Below, one piece after another: positions 10,330 to 21,945 of a DNA stretch of 64,000 nucleotides; within the stretch, counting starts at the first letter, position 1, and every line of letters starts with the position of its first letter. This DNA comes from Callorhinus ursinus (Eukaryota; Chordata; Mammalia; Carnivora; Otariidae). The notes below the pieces were generated by a model. The model was given only the letters and a program-made list of their open reading frames with translations. It made no database searches and had not been told where the DNA came from. Location: assembly GCF_003265705.1 (NCBI RefSeq), contig NW_020312817.1:46417627-46481626 (forward strand), in the 5' to 3' direction. Made by a program: the position numbers and the translations under genes.

Positions 10330-11290
10330 AAAATAGCATGTGTGTATGAAAAAAATCTTTAAAATGTCAGTTACAAACTGGGAAAATATTTGCAAAACAT
10401 TAAATTTATGAAAACATATGAAGAGATTTATAAATCAGTAATAAAATGAAAAAACAAACCAATAGAAAATTTGCCCAAAATTGAACTGGCATTTCATTGA
10501 AAAATAAACACAAATGACTAATTAAAATGTCAAAAGATGCTGATATTCAATAGTTATAAGGAAATGTACACTAAAACCAAATTGCAACATTATTTTAGTA
10601 TACTTTAGATATAGTTGGGACATCAAAATGAAAAAAAATGAAAATAAATATGCTTTCAAGGATATGTAGCCATGGGTCTTTATATATATGCTTGTATAAT
10701 AAAGTTATTACCACACTTGAAAACAGTTTGCATTAGGCAAATAAAGTTGAAGTCACACACATAAAGCAATGCAGAAATTCCACTTCTAGATATACACTCT
10801 AATTACTCAAAAGGAAAGATGCTCATGACAGCATTTTTTAGTTATAGCACATCCAGTGCATAATACAAATACGTGTTACCAGGAGAATGAACAAGCAAAG
10901 TGTGATATATTTAAAAAAATCTGTAGTAGTAAAAATGAATGAACAATAGCTCCATTCATCAACATAAAGTCATATGTTAACATAATATTAAGCAAATCCA
11001 AAATTACAGAATACATACTGTTTCTATTGATATAAAATTCCAATCTTACAAGGCTAAGCAATATACTGCTCAGAAATACAAATGTAGAATGCTATTTTTA
11101 AAATCAAACAAAATAAAGGATGAAAATGGGTTATAACTATAAAAGCATCATAGATAAAAGTAACAAGTTGAATTATGAAATGTGCTAACAATGAAAACCT
11201 AGATGAAATTTATATATCACTAGTCATATACACATTTTTACAAAATTAGCACAAGAAGAAATAAGAATACTTAATAGATCAGACAAATAG
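10330..11290 (+). mobile_element. Old L1M, ORF2 3' end plus 3'UTR, sense
   Basis: Decayed sense L1 phrases appear in order: aaaatatttgcaaaacatta, tttgcccaaaattgaactgg, ttgaaaacagtttgcattag, cagaaattccacttctagat, tattgatataaaattccaat, then 3'UTR-like ggatgaaaatgggttataac. No frame survives. Confidence 0.75.
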
Positions 11291-11459
11291 TTATTAAACA
11301 ATTTGAAATGAGAGCATTTCATAGCTACCCAAATAAATATTAAATATTTTTTCTTGAGATAAATAATTTCTAATCAAGATAATTTTATTTTCAGACATCC
11401 AATGTATAATGATAAAGTGGACACTTGTTATGTTCACAGGTGTTAGGAAACAAGCCTTT

Positions 11460-12233
11460 TTACTATGTTAAATAACAGTGGTGAGAGTGGACATCCCAGT
11501 CTTGTTCTTGACCATAGAGGAAAAGCTGGTGCAGCAACTCTGGAAGACAGTATGGATGGTTCCTCAAAAAGTTAATAATAGAATTACCCTAAGATCCAGC
11601 AATTGCACTACTTGGTATTTACCCAAACAATACAAAATACCAATTCAAAAGGGTAAATGCACCCTGATGTTTATAGCAACATTATCTGTAACAGTGAAAT
11701 TATGGAAAAAGCCCAAGTGTCCATCAACTGATGAATGGATAAAGAAGATGTGGTATATATATATATAATATGTATACACATCCATATTATACACACACAT
11801 ATACATGTACAGTGGAGTATTACTCAGCCATAAAAAAGAACAAAATCTTACCATTTGCAATGATGTGGATGGAGCTAGACAGTATTACACTAAGCAAAAT
11901 AAGTCAGTCAGAGAAAGACAAATACCATGTGATTTCACACATATGTGGAATTTAAGAGACAAAACAGATGAACATGGGGGGAGAAAAAGAGAGGGGGCAA
12001 ACCATAAAACAAATTCTTAACTCTAGAGAACACACTGAGGGTTGCTGGAGGGGAGGTGGGCAGGAGGATGGGTTAAATGGTTGATGGGTATTAAAGAGTA
12101 CACTTGTGATGAGCACAGGGTGTTGTATGGAAGTGTTAAATTACTATATTGTACACCTGGAACTAATATTGCATTTTATCTTAACTAACTGGAATTAAAA
12201 TAAAAATTTTAAAAATTAAAAAAATTAAAAATA
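11460..12233 (+). mobile_element. L1 with inverted 5' end (twin-priming product)
   Basis: Two pieces of one L1 lie in opposite orientation. 11460-11527 is antisense ORF2 (ttaaataacagtggtgagag, homologous to about 14.95-15.01 kb). From 11528 (ggtgcagcaactctggaaga) the sequence switches to sense ORF2 C-terminal, homologous to the complement of 13.5 kb downward, and continues through the 3'UTR (tacacctggaactaatattg) to an A-rich end near 12233. About 1.4 kb of ORF2 is missing at the switch. That arrangement is the known outcome of twin priming. A TA/CA microsatellite (about 11754-11812) sits in ORF2. Confidence 0.85.
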
Positions 12234-12239
12234 ACCCCC

Positions 12240-12567
12240 CCCAAAATAAATATGTCTTTAAATTCTGGAAAAACAACAACAACAACAAAATCATTTCTTT
12301 TTTTTTTTTTTTGATAGAACACAATTATTTCACAAAATTTCTGGAGCAATAGTTGGTTAATGTATCAATACCATCAATGTGTCCTCCAAAATTTCTTTTT
12401 TACAAATCAATACACCAAGGGAATAATTTATCTAAAAATTGATGTCTGTAAGCTCTGATGTCTATTGTATTGCTTTGTACAGCACCAAAATCTACAAATA
12501 TACCAAAAACTTGTAAATAAGTGTTGTTATAGCCTTAAAATAGAAAAGTTTTCATCCTTTTATATTT
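12240..12567. other. Short single-copy spacer
   Basis: Contains an (AAC)n patch (about 12270-12290) and a T14 run near 12300. Nothing else is recognised before the target-site duplication of the next L1. Confidence 0.5.
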
Positions 12568-12577
12568 TACTTTTTAA

Positions 12578-13031
12578 TTTAATTTAATTTTATTATGTTA
12601 TGTTAATCACCATACATTACATCATTAGTTTTTGATGTAGTGTTCCATGATTCATTGTGTATAACACCCAGTGCTCCATTCAATATGTACCCTCTTTAAT
12701 CCCATCACCAGGCTAACCCATCCCCCCAACCCCGCCCCTCTAGAACCCTCAGTTTGTTTCTCAGAGTCCGTAATCTCTCATGGCTCGTCTCCCCCTCTGA
12801 TTCCCCCCCTTCATTTTTCCCTTCCTACTATCTTCTTCTTCTTCTTCTTTTTTTTAAACATATAATGTATTATTTGTTTCAGAGGTACAGGTCTGTGATT
12901 CATCAGTCTTACACAATTCACAGCACTCACCATAGCACATACCCTCCCCAGTGTCTATCACCCAGCCACCCCATCTCTCCCACCCCCCACCACTCCAGCC
13001 ACCCTGTTTGTATTCTGAGATTAAGAATTCC
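12578..13031 (-). other. L1 3'UTR and A-rich tail
   Basis: On the minus strand the 3'UTR runs from gaattcttaatctcagaat through C/G-rich ggggtggctgggtgatagac and a poly-purine (AAGAAG)n patch (complement at about 12832-12856) to gtgattaacataacataat and an (AATTA)n-like tail. The same terminal sequence ends two younger fragments at 31.16 and 38.50 kb. Confidence 0.85.
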
Positions 13032-16000
13032 TTGTATCAGTGAGGGCACATGATACATGTCTTTCTCTGATTGACTTATTTCGCTTAGCATAATACCCTC
13101 TAGTTCCATCCACGTTGTTGCAAATGGCAAGATTTCAGGTTTTTTTTGAAGGCTGCATAATATTCAAATATTCTGTTATATATATATATATNNNNNNNNN
13201 NNNNNNNNNNNNNNNNNNNNNNNNNNNNNNNNNNNNNNNNNNNNNNNNNNNNNNNNNNNNNNNNNNNNNNNNNNNNNNNNNNNNNNNNNNNATATCACAT
13301 CTTCTTTATCCATTCATTTGTTGATAGACATCTAGGCTCTTTCCATAGTTTGGCTATTGTGGACATTGCTGCTATGAACATTGGGGTGCACGTAGCCCTT
13401 AGGATACCTACATTTTTATCTTTGGGGTAAATACCCAGTAGTGTGAATGCTGGGTTGTATGGTAGCTCTATTTTCAACTTTTTGAAGAACCTCCATACTG
13501 TTTTCCAGACTGGCTGCACAAGCTTGCATTCCCACTAACAGTGTAGGAGGGTTCCCTTTTCTCCACATCCTCATCAACATCTGTTGTTTCCTGACTTGTT
13601 AATTTTAGCCATTCTGACTGGTGTGAGGTGGTATCTCACTGAAGTATTGATTTGGATTTCCCTGATGCTGAGTGATGTTGAGCACTTTTTCATGTGTCTC
13701 TTGGCCACTTGGACGTCTTCTTTGGAAAAATATATGTTCATGTCTTCTGCTCATTTCTTGATTGGATTATTTGGTCTTTGGGTGTTGAGTTTGATAAGTT
13801 CTTTATAGATTTTGGATACTAGCCCTTTATCTGATATGTCATTTGCAAATATCTTCTCCCATTCTGTTGGTTGTCTTTTGGTTTTGTTGACTGTCTCTGT
13901 TGCTGTGCAAAAGCTTTTTATCTTGATAAAGTCCCAATAGTTCATTTTGGCCCTTGCTTCCCTTGCCTTTGGTGATGTTTCTGGGAAGAAGTTGCTGTGG
14001 CTGAGGTCCAAGAGATTGCTGCCTGTGTTCTCTAGGATTTTGAGGGACTCCTGTCTCACATTTAGGTCTTTCATCCATTTTGAGTCTATTTTTGTGTGTG
14101 GTGTAAGGAAATGGTCAGTTTCATTCTCTTGCATGTGGCTGTCCATTTTCCGAGCACAATTTGTTGAAGAGACTGCCTTTTTTCCACTGGACATTCTTTC
14201 CTGCTTTGTCGAAGATGAGTTGACCATAGAGTTGAGGGTCCATTTCTGGGCTCTCTATTCTGTTCCATTCATCTATGTGTCTGTTTTTGTGCCATTACTA
14301 TACTGTCTTGATGATGACAGCTTTGTAATAGAGCTTGAAGTCTGGAATTGTGATGCCACCAGCTTTGCCCTTCTTTTTCAACATCCTCTGGTTATTCGGG
14401 GTCTTTTCTGGTTCCATACAAATTTTAGGACTATTTGTTCCTTTCTTTGAAAAACGTTGATGGTATTTTGATAGGGATTGCATTAAATGTGTAGATTGCT
14501 CTAGGTAGCATTGACATCTTCACAATATTTGTTCTTCCAATCCATGAGCATGGAATGTTTTTCCATTACTTTGTGTCTTTCTCAATTTCTTTCATGAGTA
14601 TTTTATAGTTTTCTGAGTACAGGTTCTTTGCCTCTTTGGTTAGATTTATTCCTAGGTTATCTTATGGTTTTGGGTGCAACTGTAAATGGGATCGACTCCT
14701 TAATTTCTCTCTCTTCTGTTTTGTTGTTGGTATATAGAAATGCCACTGATTTCTGTGCATTGATTTTATATCCTGTCACTTTACTGAATTCCTGTATGAG
14801 TTCTAGCAGTTTTGGGGTGGAGTCTTTTGGGTTTTCCACATGAAGTATCATATCATCTGGAAAGAGTGAGAGTTTGACTTCTTTGCCAATTTGGATGCCT
14901 TTGATTTCTTTTTGTTGTCTGAATGCTGTGGCTTGGACATCTAGTACTATGTTGAATAGCAGTGGTGATAGTGGACATCCCTGCCGTGTTCCTGACCTTA
15001 GGGGGAATGCTCTCAGTTTTCCCCATTGAGAATGATATTCACTGTGGGTTTTTCATAGATGGCTTTTATGATATTGAAGTATGTATCCTCTATCCTGACA
15101 CAGTGAAGAGTTTTGATCAAGAAAGGATGCTGTACTTTGTCAAATGCTTTTTCTGCATCTATTGAGAGGATCATATGGTTCTTGTTCTTTCTTTTATTAA
15201 TGTATTGTATCACATTGATTGATTTGTGGATGTTGAACCAAACTTTCAGCCCAGGGATAAATCCTACTTGGTCATGGTGAATAATCCTTTTAATGTACTG
15301 TTGGATCCTATTGGCTAGTATTTTGGGGAGAATTTTTGCATCCATGTTCATCAGGGATATTGGTCTGTAATTCTCCTTTTTGATTGGGTCTTTGTCTGGT
15401 TTGGGGATCAAGTTAGGCTGGCCTCATAAAATGAGTTTGTAAGTTTTTCTTCCATTTCTATTTTTTGGAACAGTTTCAGAAGAATGGGTATTAATTCTTC
15501 TTGAAATGTTTGGTAGAATTCCCTTGGGAAGCCATGACCTGGGATCTTGTTTGTTGGGAGATTTTTGATTACTGCTTCAATTTGTTTTACTGGTTATGGG
15601 CCTGTTCAGGTTTTCTATTTCTTCCTGGTTCAGTTTTGGTACTTTATACATCCCCAGGAATGCATCCATTTCTTCCACATTATCTAATTTGCTGGCATAT
15701 AGTTGCTCATAATATGTTCTTATAATTGTATTTCTTTGGTGTTGGTGGTGATCTCTCCTCTTTCATTCATGATTTTATTTATTTGCGTTATTTCTCTTTT
15801 CTTTTTGATAAGTCTGGCAAGGGTTTTATCAATCTTATTAATTCTTTCAAAGAACCAGCTTCTAGTTTCATTGATCTGTTCTACTCTTCTTTTGGTTTCT
15901 ATTTCATTGATTTCTGCTTTGATCTTTATTATTTCTCTTCTCCTGCTGGCTTTAGGCTTTATTTGCTGTTCCTTCTCCAGCTCCTTTAGGTGTAGGGTTG

Positions 16001-16960
16001 GGTTTTGTATTTGATACCTTCCTTGTTTCTTGAGAAAGGCTTGTATTGCTATATACTTTCCTCTTAGGACCGCCTTTGCTGCATCCCAAAGATTTTGAAC
16101 AGTTGTGTTTTCATTTTCATTTGTTTCCATGAATGTTTTTAATTCTTCTTTAAATTCCTGGTTGACCCATTCATTCTTCAGTAGGATGCTCTTTAGCTTC
16201 CACGTACTTGAGTTCTTCCCGACTTTCCTCCTTTGATTGAGCTTGAATTTCAAAGCATTGTGGTCTGAAAATATGCAGGGAATGATCCCAATCTTTTGGT
16301 ACCGGTTGAAACCTGATTTGTAACCTGGGATGTGATCTATTCTGGAGCATATTCCATGGGCACTAGAGAAGAATGTGTATTCTGTTGCTTTGGGATGGAA
16401 TGTTCTGAATATATCTGTGAAGTCCATTTGGTCCAGTGTGTCATTTAAAGACATTTTTTCCTTGTTGATCTTTTGCTTAGATGATCCTTCCAATTTTAGT
16501 GAGGGGGGTGTTAAAGTCCCCTACTATTATTGTATTGTTGTCGACGTGTTTCTTTGCTTTTGTTATTAATTGGCTTATATAATTGGCTGCTCCCATATTA
16601 GGGGCATAGATATTTACAATCTTGTTGGATAGACCCTTTAAGTATGATATAGTGTCCTTCCTCATCTCTTATTATAGTCTTTGATTTAAATCTAATTTGT
16701 CTGATATAAGGATTGCCTCCCCACCTTTCTTTTGATGTCCATTAGCATGGTAAATGGTTTTCTACCCCCTCACTTTCAATCTGTAGGTGTCTTTGGGTCT
16801 AAAATGAGTCTCTTGCAGGCAGTGTATCGATGGGTTCTGTTTTTTTATCCAATCTGATAGTCTGTGTCTTTTCATTGGGGGCATTTAGCCCATTTACATT
16901 CAGGGTAACTATTGAGAGATATGAATTTAGTGCTATTGTATTGCCTGTAAGGTGACTGTT
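13032..16960 (-). pseudogene. L1 ORF2 remnant (endonuclease / reverse transcriptase)
   Basis: ORF2p nicks target DNA and reverse-transcribes L1 RNA. Recognisable blocks in order on the minus strand: endonuclease NVNGLN (near 16.90 kb), NIYAPN and GDFNTPL (16.60-16.50), SRIDHI and SDHNALKF (16.34-16.25); reverse transcriptase RPISLMN (15.36), DQVGFIPG (15.27), [10 protein letters not shown] (15.15); the catalytic FADD box reads FPDD (about 14.85); then KAGGITIPDFKLYYKA (14.35) and the C-terminal WIKKM block (13.30). These fall in different frames with stops between, so there are several indels. The usual C-terminal stop appears replaced by CAA at 13032-13034. A 100-N gap interrupts the C-terminal end. 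Confidence 0.92.
13192..13291. other. 100-N assembly gap
   Basis: Exactly 100 N, the usual placeholder for a gap of unknown size. It follows a (TA)n run in L1 ORF2 and resumes at atatcacatcttctttatcc. In related L1 copies the missing part is only a few bases plus a TG/TA microsatellite, so an expanded simple repeat probably broke the assembly. Confidence 0.97.
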
Positions 16961-17015
16961 ACTGTATATTGTCTGTGTTCCTTTCTGTTCTATGTTACTT
17001 TTAGACTCTCTCTGC

Positions 17016-17911
17016 TTAGAGGACCCCTTTCAACATTTCTTGTAGGACTGGTTTGGTGTTTGCAAAATCCTTTAGTTTTAGTTTGTCCTGGAAGCTTTTA
17101 ATCTCTCCTTCTATTTTCAGTGACAACCTAGCTGGATATAGTATTCTTGGCTTCATATTTTCCTGTTTAGTGCTCTGAAGAAATCATGCCAGTCCTTTCT
17201 GGCCTGCCAGGTCTCTGTGGATAGGTCTGTTGCCAATCTAATGTTTCTACCATTTTAGGTTACAGATCTCTTATCCTGAGCTGCTTTCAGGATTTTCTCT
17301 TTGTCTCTGAGACTTGTAAATTTTACTATTAGATGTCGTGGTGTTGACCTATTTTTATTGATTTTGAGGGGGGTTCTCTGTGCCTCCTGGATTTTGATAC
17401 CTGTTTTCTTTCCCAAATTAGAGAAGCTCTCTGCTACAATTTGCTCCAATATACCTTCTGCCCCTCTCTCTGTTTCTTCCTTTTCTGGGATCCCAATTAT
17501 TCTAATATTGTTTCATCTTATGGTATCACTTATCTCTTGGTTTCTGCCCTGGTGATTCAGTAGTTATTTATCTCTCTTTTTCTCAGCTTCTTTATTCTCC
17601 ATCATTTGGTCTTCTATATTACTAATTCTCTCTTCTGCCTCATTTATCCAATCAGTTAAAGCCTCCATTTTTTATTGCACCTCATTAATAGCCTTTTTTA
17701 TTTTGACTTGGTTAGATTTTAGTTCTTTTATTTCTCCAGAAAGGGTTTCTCTAGTATCTTCCATGCTTTATTCAAGCCCAGCTAGTATCTTTATAATCGT
17801 CATTCTGTACTCTAGTTCTGACATCTTACTAATGTCCATATTGATTAGGTCCCTGGCAGTCCATACGGCCTCTTGTTCTTTTTTTTGAGGTGATTTTTTC
17901 CATCTTGTCAT
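17016..17911 (-). pseudogene. L1 ORF1 remnant (RNA-binding chaperone)
   Basis: ORF1p is the trimeric nucleic-acid chaperone that coats L1 RNA. The ATG at 17911-17909 opens MTRWKKSPQKKEQEAVW..., a carnivoran ORF1 start, but a TAA at 17770-17768 stops it after 47 codons. Further on, PRHLIVKFTSLRDKEKILKA (about 17.35-17.28 kb) is the RNA-recognition region and LQEMLKGVL before the TAA at 17018-17016 is the C-terminus; these are in different frames. It is decayed by at least one nonsense change and one frameshift. Confidence 0.85.
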
Positions 17912-18646
17912 TTTGTCCAGAGGAGAATAGATGAACAAGAGAACAAAATGGTAACAGGGTAACAATGACCCCAGAAAAATATACACTAAACAAATCAGAA
18001 CAGACCCAAAACCAGGGGAAATGAAAGGGAAAGAAAGAAAAAAAAAGAGAAAAAAAAGAATATGATCAAGTGTGATCAGGTTGGTGCATACATGAGTGCT
18101 ACACACTAGATTTGCAGCATATTTTGGTCTGTTAAAAGAAAGTGCCTCCCAAAATTTTGAAGAAAGAACATATATGTACAAAAATAAGGGTATATATGAT
18201 GAAGGGATGTAATATGACTCTAAAGGTGAAAATTATAAAAGATTTTATAAAAGGAATTGATAAGATAAAAAGTTGGTTGAAAAAAGAAAGAAGAGAAATT
18301 AAAAAAAAAATAAAAGGGAGAGAATGTGATCAGGTAGGAGACTAGAAGAAAACCATACACTAGAGATTTAGGGTTTATTTTGGTCTGATAGAAGAAACTG
18401 TATCCCGAAATTTTAAAGAGAGAACAACTTATATATATACCAAAACAAGGTTAACTACAGTGAAGGGATAGAATATGACTCTTCCAGAATGTGGTCGCTT
18501 TCCTGTTCAGAGAGTTGCTGCTATTCTTTTCTTCAATATCCTGTTGAGTTCATAGGTGTTCAGAATTGTTTGATACCTATCTAGCTGAATTCCTGGGACC
18601 AGATGAAATTTAGGTCTCCTACTCTTCCTCCATCTTGCTCCCCTCC
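17912..18646 (-). promoter_or_regulatory. L1 5'UTR with two tandem monomers
   Basis: A YY1-like site (ccatcttg on the plus strand, 18630-18637) lies 10-17 nt from the element start, as in other mammalian L1 promoters. Two diverged copies of a roughly 255-bp unit follow: anchors gtgatcaggt at 18072/18326, ttttggtctg at 18122/18378, and aatatgactc at 18211/18472. Repeated 5'UTR units acting as promoter modules are known from rodent L1. Activity here is inferred only, and indels make it doubtful. Confidence 0.75.
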
Positions 18647-18659
18647 TACTTTTTAAATT

Positions 18660-18870
18660 TTTAAAAGAAATTTTAAATTTGAGTATAATTGACACAGAAT
18701 GTTACATTAGTTTCAGGTGTAGGACATAGTGATTCAACAAGTAAATACTTTTTGTGCTAACCACAGGTGTAGCTACCATCTGTCACTATACAACACTGTT
18801 ACAATATCACTGACTGTATTCTCTATGCTGTACCTTTTATCCCCATGACTTATTCATTGTATGAACAAAT
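18660..18870 (-). mobile_element. Short 3' end of an older L1, antisense
   Basis: Antisense L1 3'UTR phrases: gagtataattgacacagaat, gttacattagtttcaggtgt, gtgtagctaccatctgtcac, ccccatgacttattcattg. The T/A-rich start at 18651-18680 is its A tail, into which the full-length L1 was inserted. Confidence 0.85.
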
Positions 18871-19289
18871 TCTCATCCTATAAAAAATGTAAAAATGTAT
18901 AGAGTTGAATATAAACAGTTTGGCACTCAAAAATTGAGAAATATGTTGGCTGATGTACACAACTAGTGTGTCTAAAAATGTTTTTACTCTTTTATCAGGA
19001 CTTATTCAATAAAATCATTTTAACATTAGAAAAATAGTATTTTAGATGGCAGTGGAACTATGAGAATAATAGATATAATGAGAATAATGAGAATAAAAAT
19101 GTTATCAAATAATGAGAATCAAAATGTTATCAAAATATAAAGTAGTTAGGAAACTTTCTGATAAAATATAAGTTAATTTTTGAAATGTCAAATATGTAGA
19201 AATACTTTCAATATATGTACAATATATGTACATATAGAGATTATAGTATAAAATATAATTTAGAAAACACTCTTACCTATTAATAAATA
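18871..19289. other. Unassigned AT-rich DNA with 25-bp tandem repeat
   Basis: No gene is seen. Two tandem copies of a 25-bp unit (aatgagaat...gttatcaaa) occupy 19086-19110 and 19111-19135 with two differences, and shorter aatgagaat repeats lie just before them. Confidence 0.6.
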
Positions 19290-19970
19290 TAGGCCAGGAA
19301 TCCAGAAGAAAACATTTAAAAATGCAATTCACAGAAGAGAGAACCCCTCAGTCCCTAACATGTTCTTATATACTCGTAATTGATGATATGCAAAACAAAG
19401 GTGCAGTGAGATATCACTTTCTACCAAATTGGAGGGAAATAAGACAACTGACTGTTAATAAATTGAACAAGTCTGTGGAGATACGGATATAGGCTTTTAC
19501 AGTAGTCATGGAAATTTAAATTAATTAAGCCCCTTAAAAAGGTAATTTAGCAGTAGCTGTTGAAATAATGTCCAGATCCAGTATTGCAATTGATTGGCAT
19601 CTGCATCTGCAATTCCATATGTATACAATTAGATGCTGCAAAAAGTTCACTTAAGTCCTGCCTTCAGTAGTCAGAAATAATAAGAAACAAATTAAATATT
19701 CATCTATAAAGGAGGGTCCACGAAACTGGCATTTTTATGTTAAGATGTACAAAAACAGCTATTAGAAAGTTTAAGTTCACACCTATATTCAGTAACATGG
19801 AGAACTCTCCCAAGTACATTGTTCAAGGAGTATCATATGATATAGATTATAATTTACCACAAAAGTTTATAGAACACCTTTACTCTCAGTACTTTTTATA
19901 TGTTTGTATTCATATATACATATATGAACATTTATATATTTATTCATACTCGCATTTGTTGACATACATG
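19290..19970 (+). mobile_element. Old L1ME/HAL1-like fragment, sense
   Basis: Phrases such as gcagtgagatatcactttct, aagtctgtggagatacggat, gcaattccatatgtatac and acatggagaactctcccaag follow the order of the ORF2 end and 3'UTR of old L1 elements. It is strongly diverged and has no coding capacity. Confidence 0.6.
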
Positions 19971-21729
19971 TGTGAACACACATTTGCAAACTTTATAAAA
20001 CACACAAATCTGTGACTTACTTTAGGAACGATTTTGAAACTTATTTTAGAAGCTCTTTTATATGATCGTGGTAGCCAATAATAAATAAGTGTGCTCTCCA
20101 TTTTTCTTTAAACTGACAGTTGCCTATGGCATATTAAAATCTCACTATTAGAAAGGTAATTTCTCATGTGACTATACTTCTTTCCTTACCCCTAGAGTTT
20201 TGCTTACCAAGGTTCATTATTTCCCGACCTGTTTCCTAAACTGTTCCTACAAAATCATTTTGGTTGTTTAACTTCATTATGTTTTACTTTTTATTGGATT
20301 TATCTAATTTAATTACATTTTACAGGAATCTATGAGTATAAAAGAAAACATTTCTGTAAAAACTGAATTTAGTTTTTAAAAAAGCCAAAAATGTCTTATA
20401 ACAAACCTTGTAAAACAAGATTTTTCATCCAAATTGCTTTGCAATTATTTAAAGATTTTTCATCCACTTTAAAGACATCAAAACTGGAAACCATTTAAAG
20501 TGCGTTATAGATAATATTATGGAAAAAAAGACATAGGATTCCAATTGGGTAATATGAATATGCATACATACAAAAATATGAATAGTTTATGGTTTAAATT
20601 AAATTTATATAAAATAATTAAGATATGTATGTCTCATAATTCTAAGAGCTAATTAAATATTTTACTTTACTGACCATCCAACAGTGCACAGGATTAGAAG
20701 TCCTCAAATACATATTTTAATGCATAGACCATTACCTACAGATATGTATCACAAATAACAACACAATGGATAAATTGGGGAGAATGGTTGGAGTCAAGGA
20801 GACTGAAAGTGATGGTCAAAGTGTACTTTAGCAGTATCTGAATATTTTGCTGCATTGTAAAGATTTATTTTCAATCTATTGTTATGCAGTTAAAATTGAT
20901 TTTGAAAAAGGGATTAAGTGCAAATGATGCATAGATGCACAAAAATATGTACCACATTTTCAGTTGCAAACCATTCTTCTAACTAAAGTTACAAGAAATC
21001 ACATGTCATTTGAAGTCTCTACCTAGAAGAATTGTAGTATATTGTAGTATATTGAAAATTTTAACTAAATTAGAATCACATTTTAGTATGTAAATAAGTT
21101 GTGTATTTTATCTCTTTTCTTCATGAACTATTCCTGGGCAGTACGTAAACATGTCAGTCAAGTTTCTGTCTTATTGCCTTAAGTTGAAATGCTATTTTTC
21201 ACCTATAGTTTGAATTTCATTGTCTACTAAAAAATATGACAAAGGAAAACAACATTCCTTTAATTTTATATACACATTTACCAAATGTTTTAATAACACT
21301 GATAAATATGATTATATAATCAATGCACTCTTCTCTTATTGTTTCTCTTCTCATTACCTCTCCAAAACTGCTTTGTATCCTCACCACACAGGGCTACCAT
21401 GTCCCAGGAAGACACAATCTTTTCCAAATAAATAAATCCATTATGATATGATATGGAAAGTTATCTTCTTTGGAAAAAGTCTGAACTGATAAGCACAAGA
21501 GCTGATTTCATGTACAAGTGTGCTTGTATCATTTTTGTAATAATAAGATAAACTCTTGGGCTTCAGTTTTCTCTCCCAAATATGTAAGGTTATTATAAAT
21601 AAAACTAAATTAAATACAACTTTTAAAACATAACTTTTCTTAGATAGCAATAAAAAAATATAGCATAGGATGATTAGCTCACAGACTTTTTGATATCGAC
21701 TTTTCTGGAATTTAAAAAAACTATTGTTT
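19971..21729. other. Unassigned AT-rich single-copy DNA
   Basis: No gene, RNA gene or confident repeat. A short direct repeat of agatttttcatcca lies at about 20419 and 20453. Open frames (for example 21441-21815, minus) overlap the next L1 end and have no recognised domain. Confidence 0.5.
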
Positions 21730-21945
21730 TTAATTTTGATTCCTGTATAGTTAACATACAGTGTTATGGTAGTTTCAGGTGTACAATATAGTGATTCAAC
21801 AATTCTATGCCTCACTCAATGCTCATCATGGTAAGTGTACTCTTTAATCCCCATCATCTATTTCACCCATGCCCCCACCCACCTCCCCTCTGGCAACCAT
21901 AAGTTTGCTCTCTGTAGTAAAGGTCTGTTTCTTTGGCATTTGTGG
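21730..21945 (-). mobile_element. L1 3' end, antisense
   Basis: Antisense L1 3'UTR: tagttaacatacagtgttat, gtttcaggtgtacaatatag, ccaccttcccctctgg-like sequence and caaccataagtttgctct. It is a heavily 5'-truncated copy of about 215 bp. Confidence 0.8.

Larger units (their letters stand above)
12578..18646 (-). mobile_element. Essentially full-length L1, antisense, with 10-bp TSD
   Basis: The direct repeat tactttttaa flanks the element at 12568-12577 and 18647-18656. Reading the minus strand from 18646: a GA-rich start with a YY1-like caagatgg within the first ~20 nt, a 5'UTR of about 735 bp, ORF1 remnant, short spacer, ORF2 remnant, carnivoran 3'UTR and A-rich tail. Total span is about 6.07 kb including a 100-N gap. 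Conserved protein blocks lie in several different frames, so the copy is dead, though it is the best preserved L1 here. It inserted at the tail of an older L1 (18.66-18.87 kb). Confidence 0.93.

Noticed and set aside
17301..18345. Plus-strand open frames over the full-length L1, including 13947-14450 (167 codons) and 15703-16014
   Set aside because: They are the complement of L1 ORF1/ORF2. The minus-strand readings give recognisable L1 protein blocks, while the plus-strand products are hydrophobic shadows.
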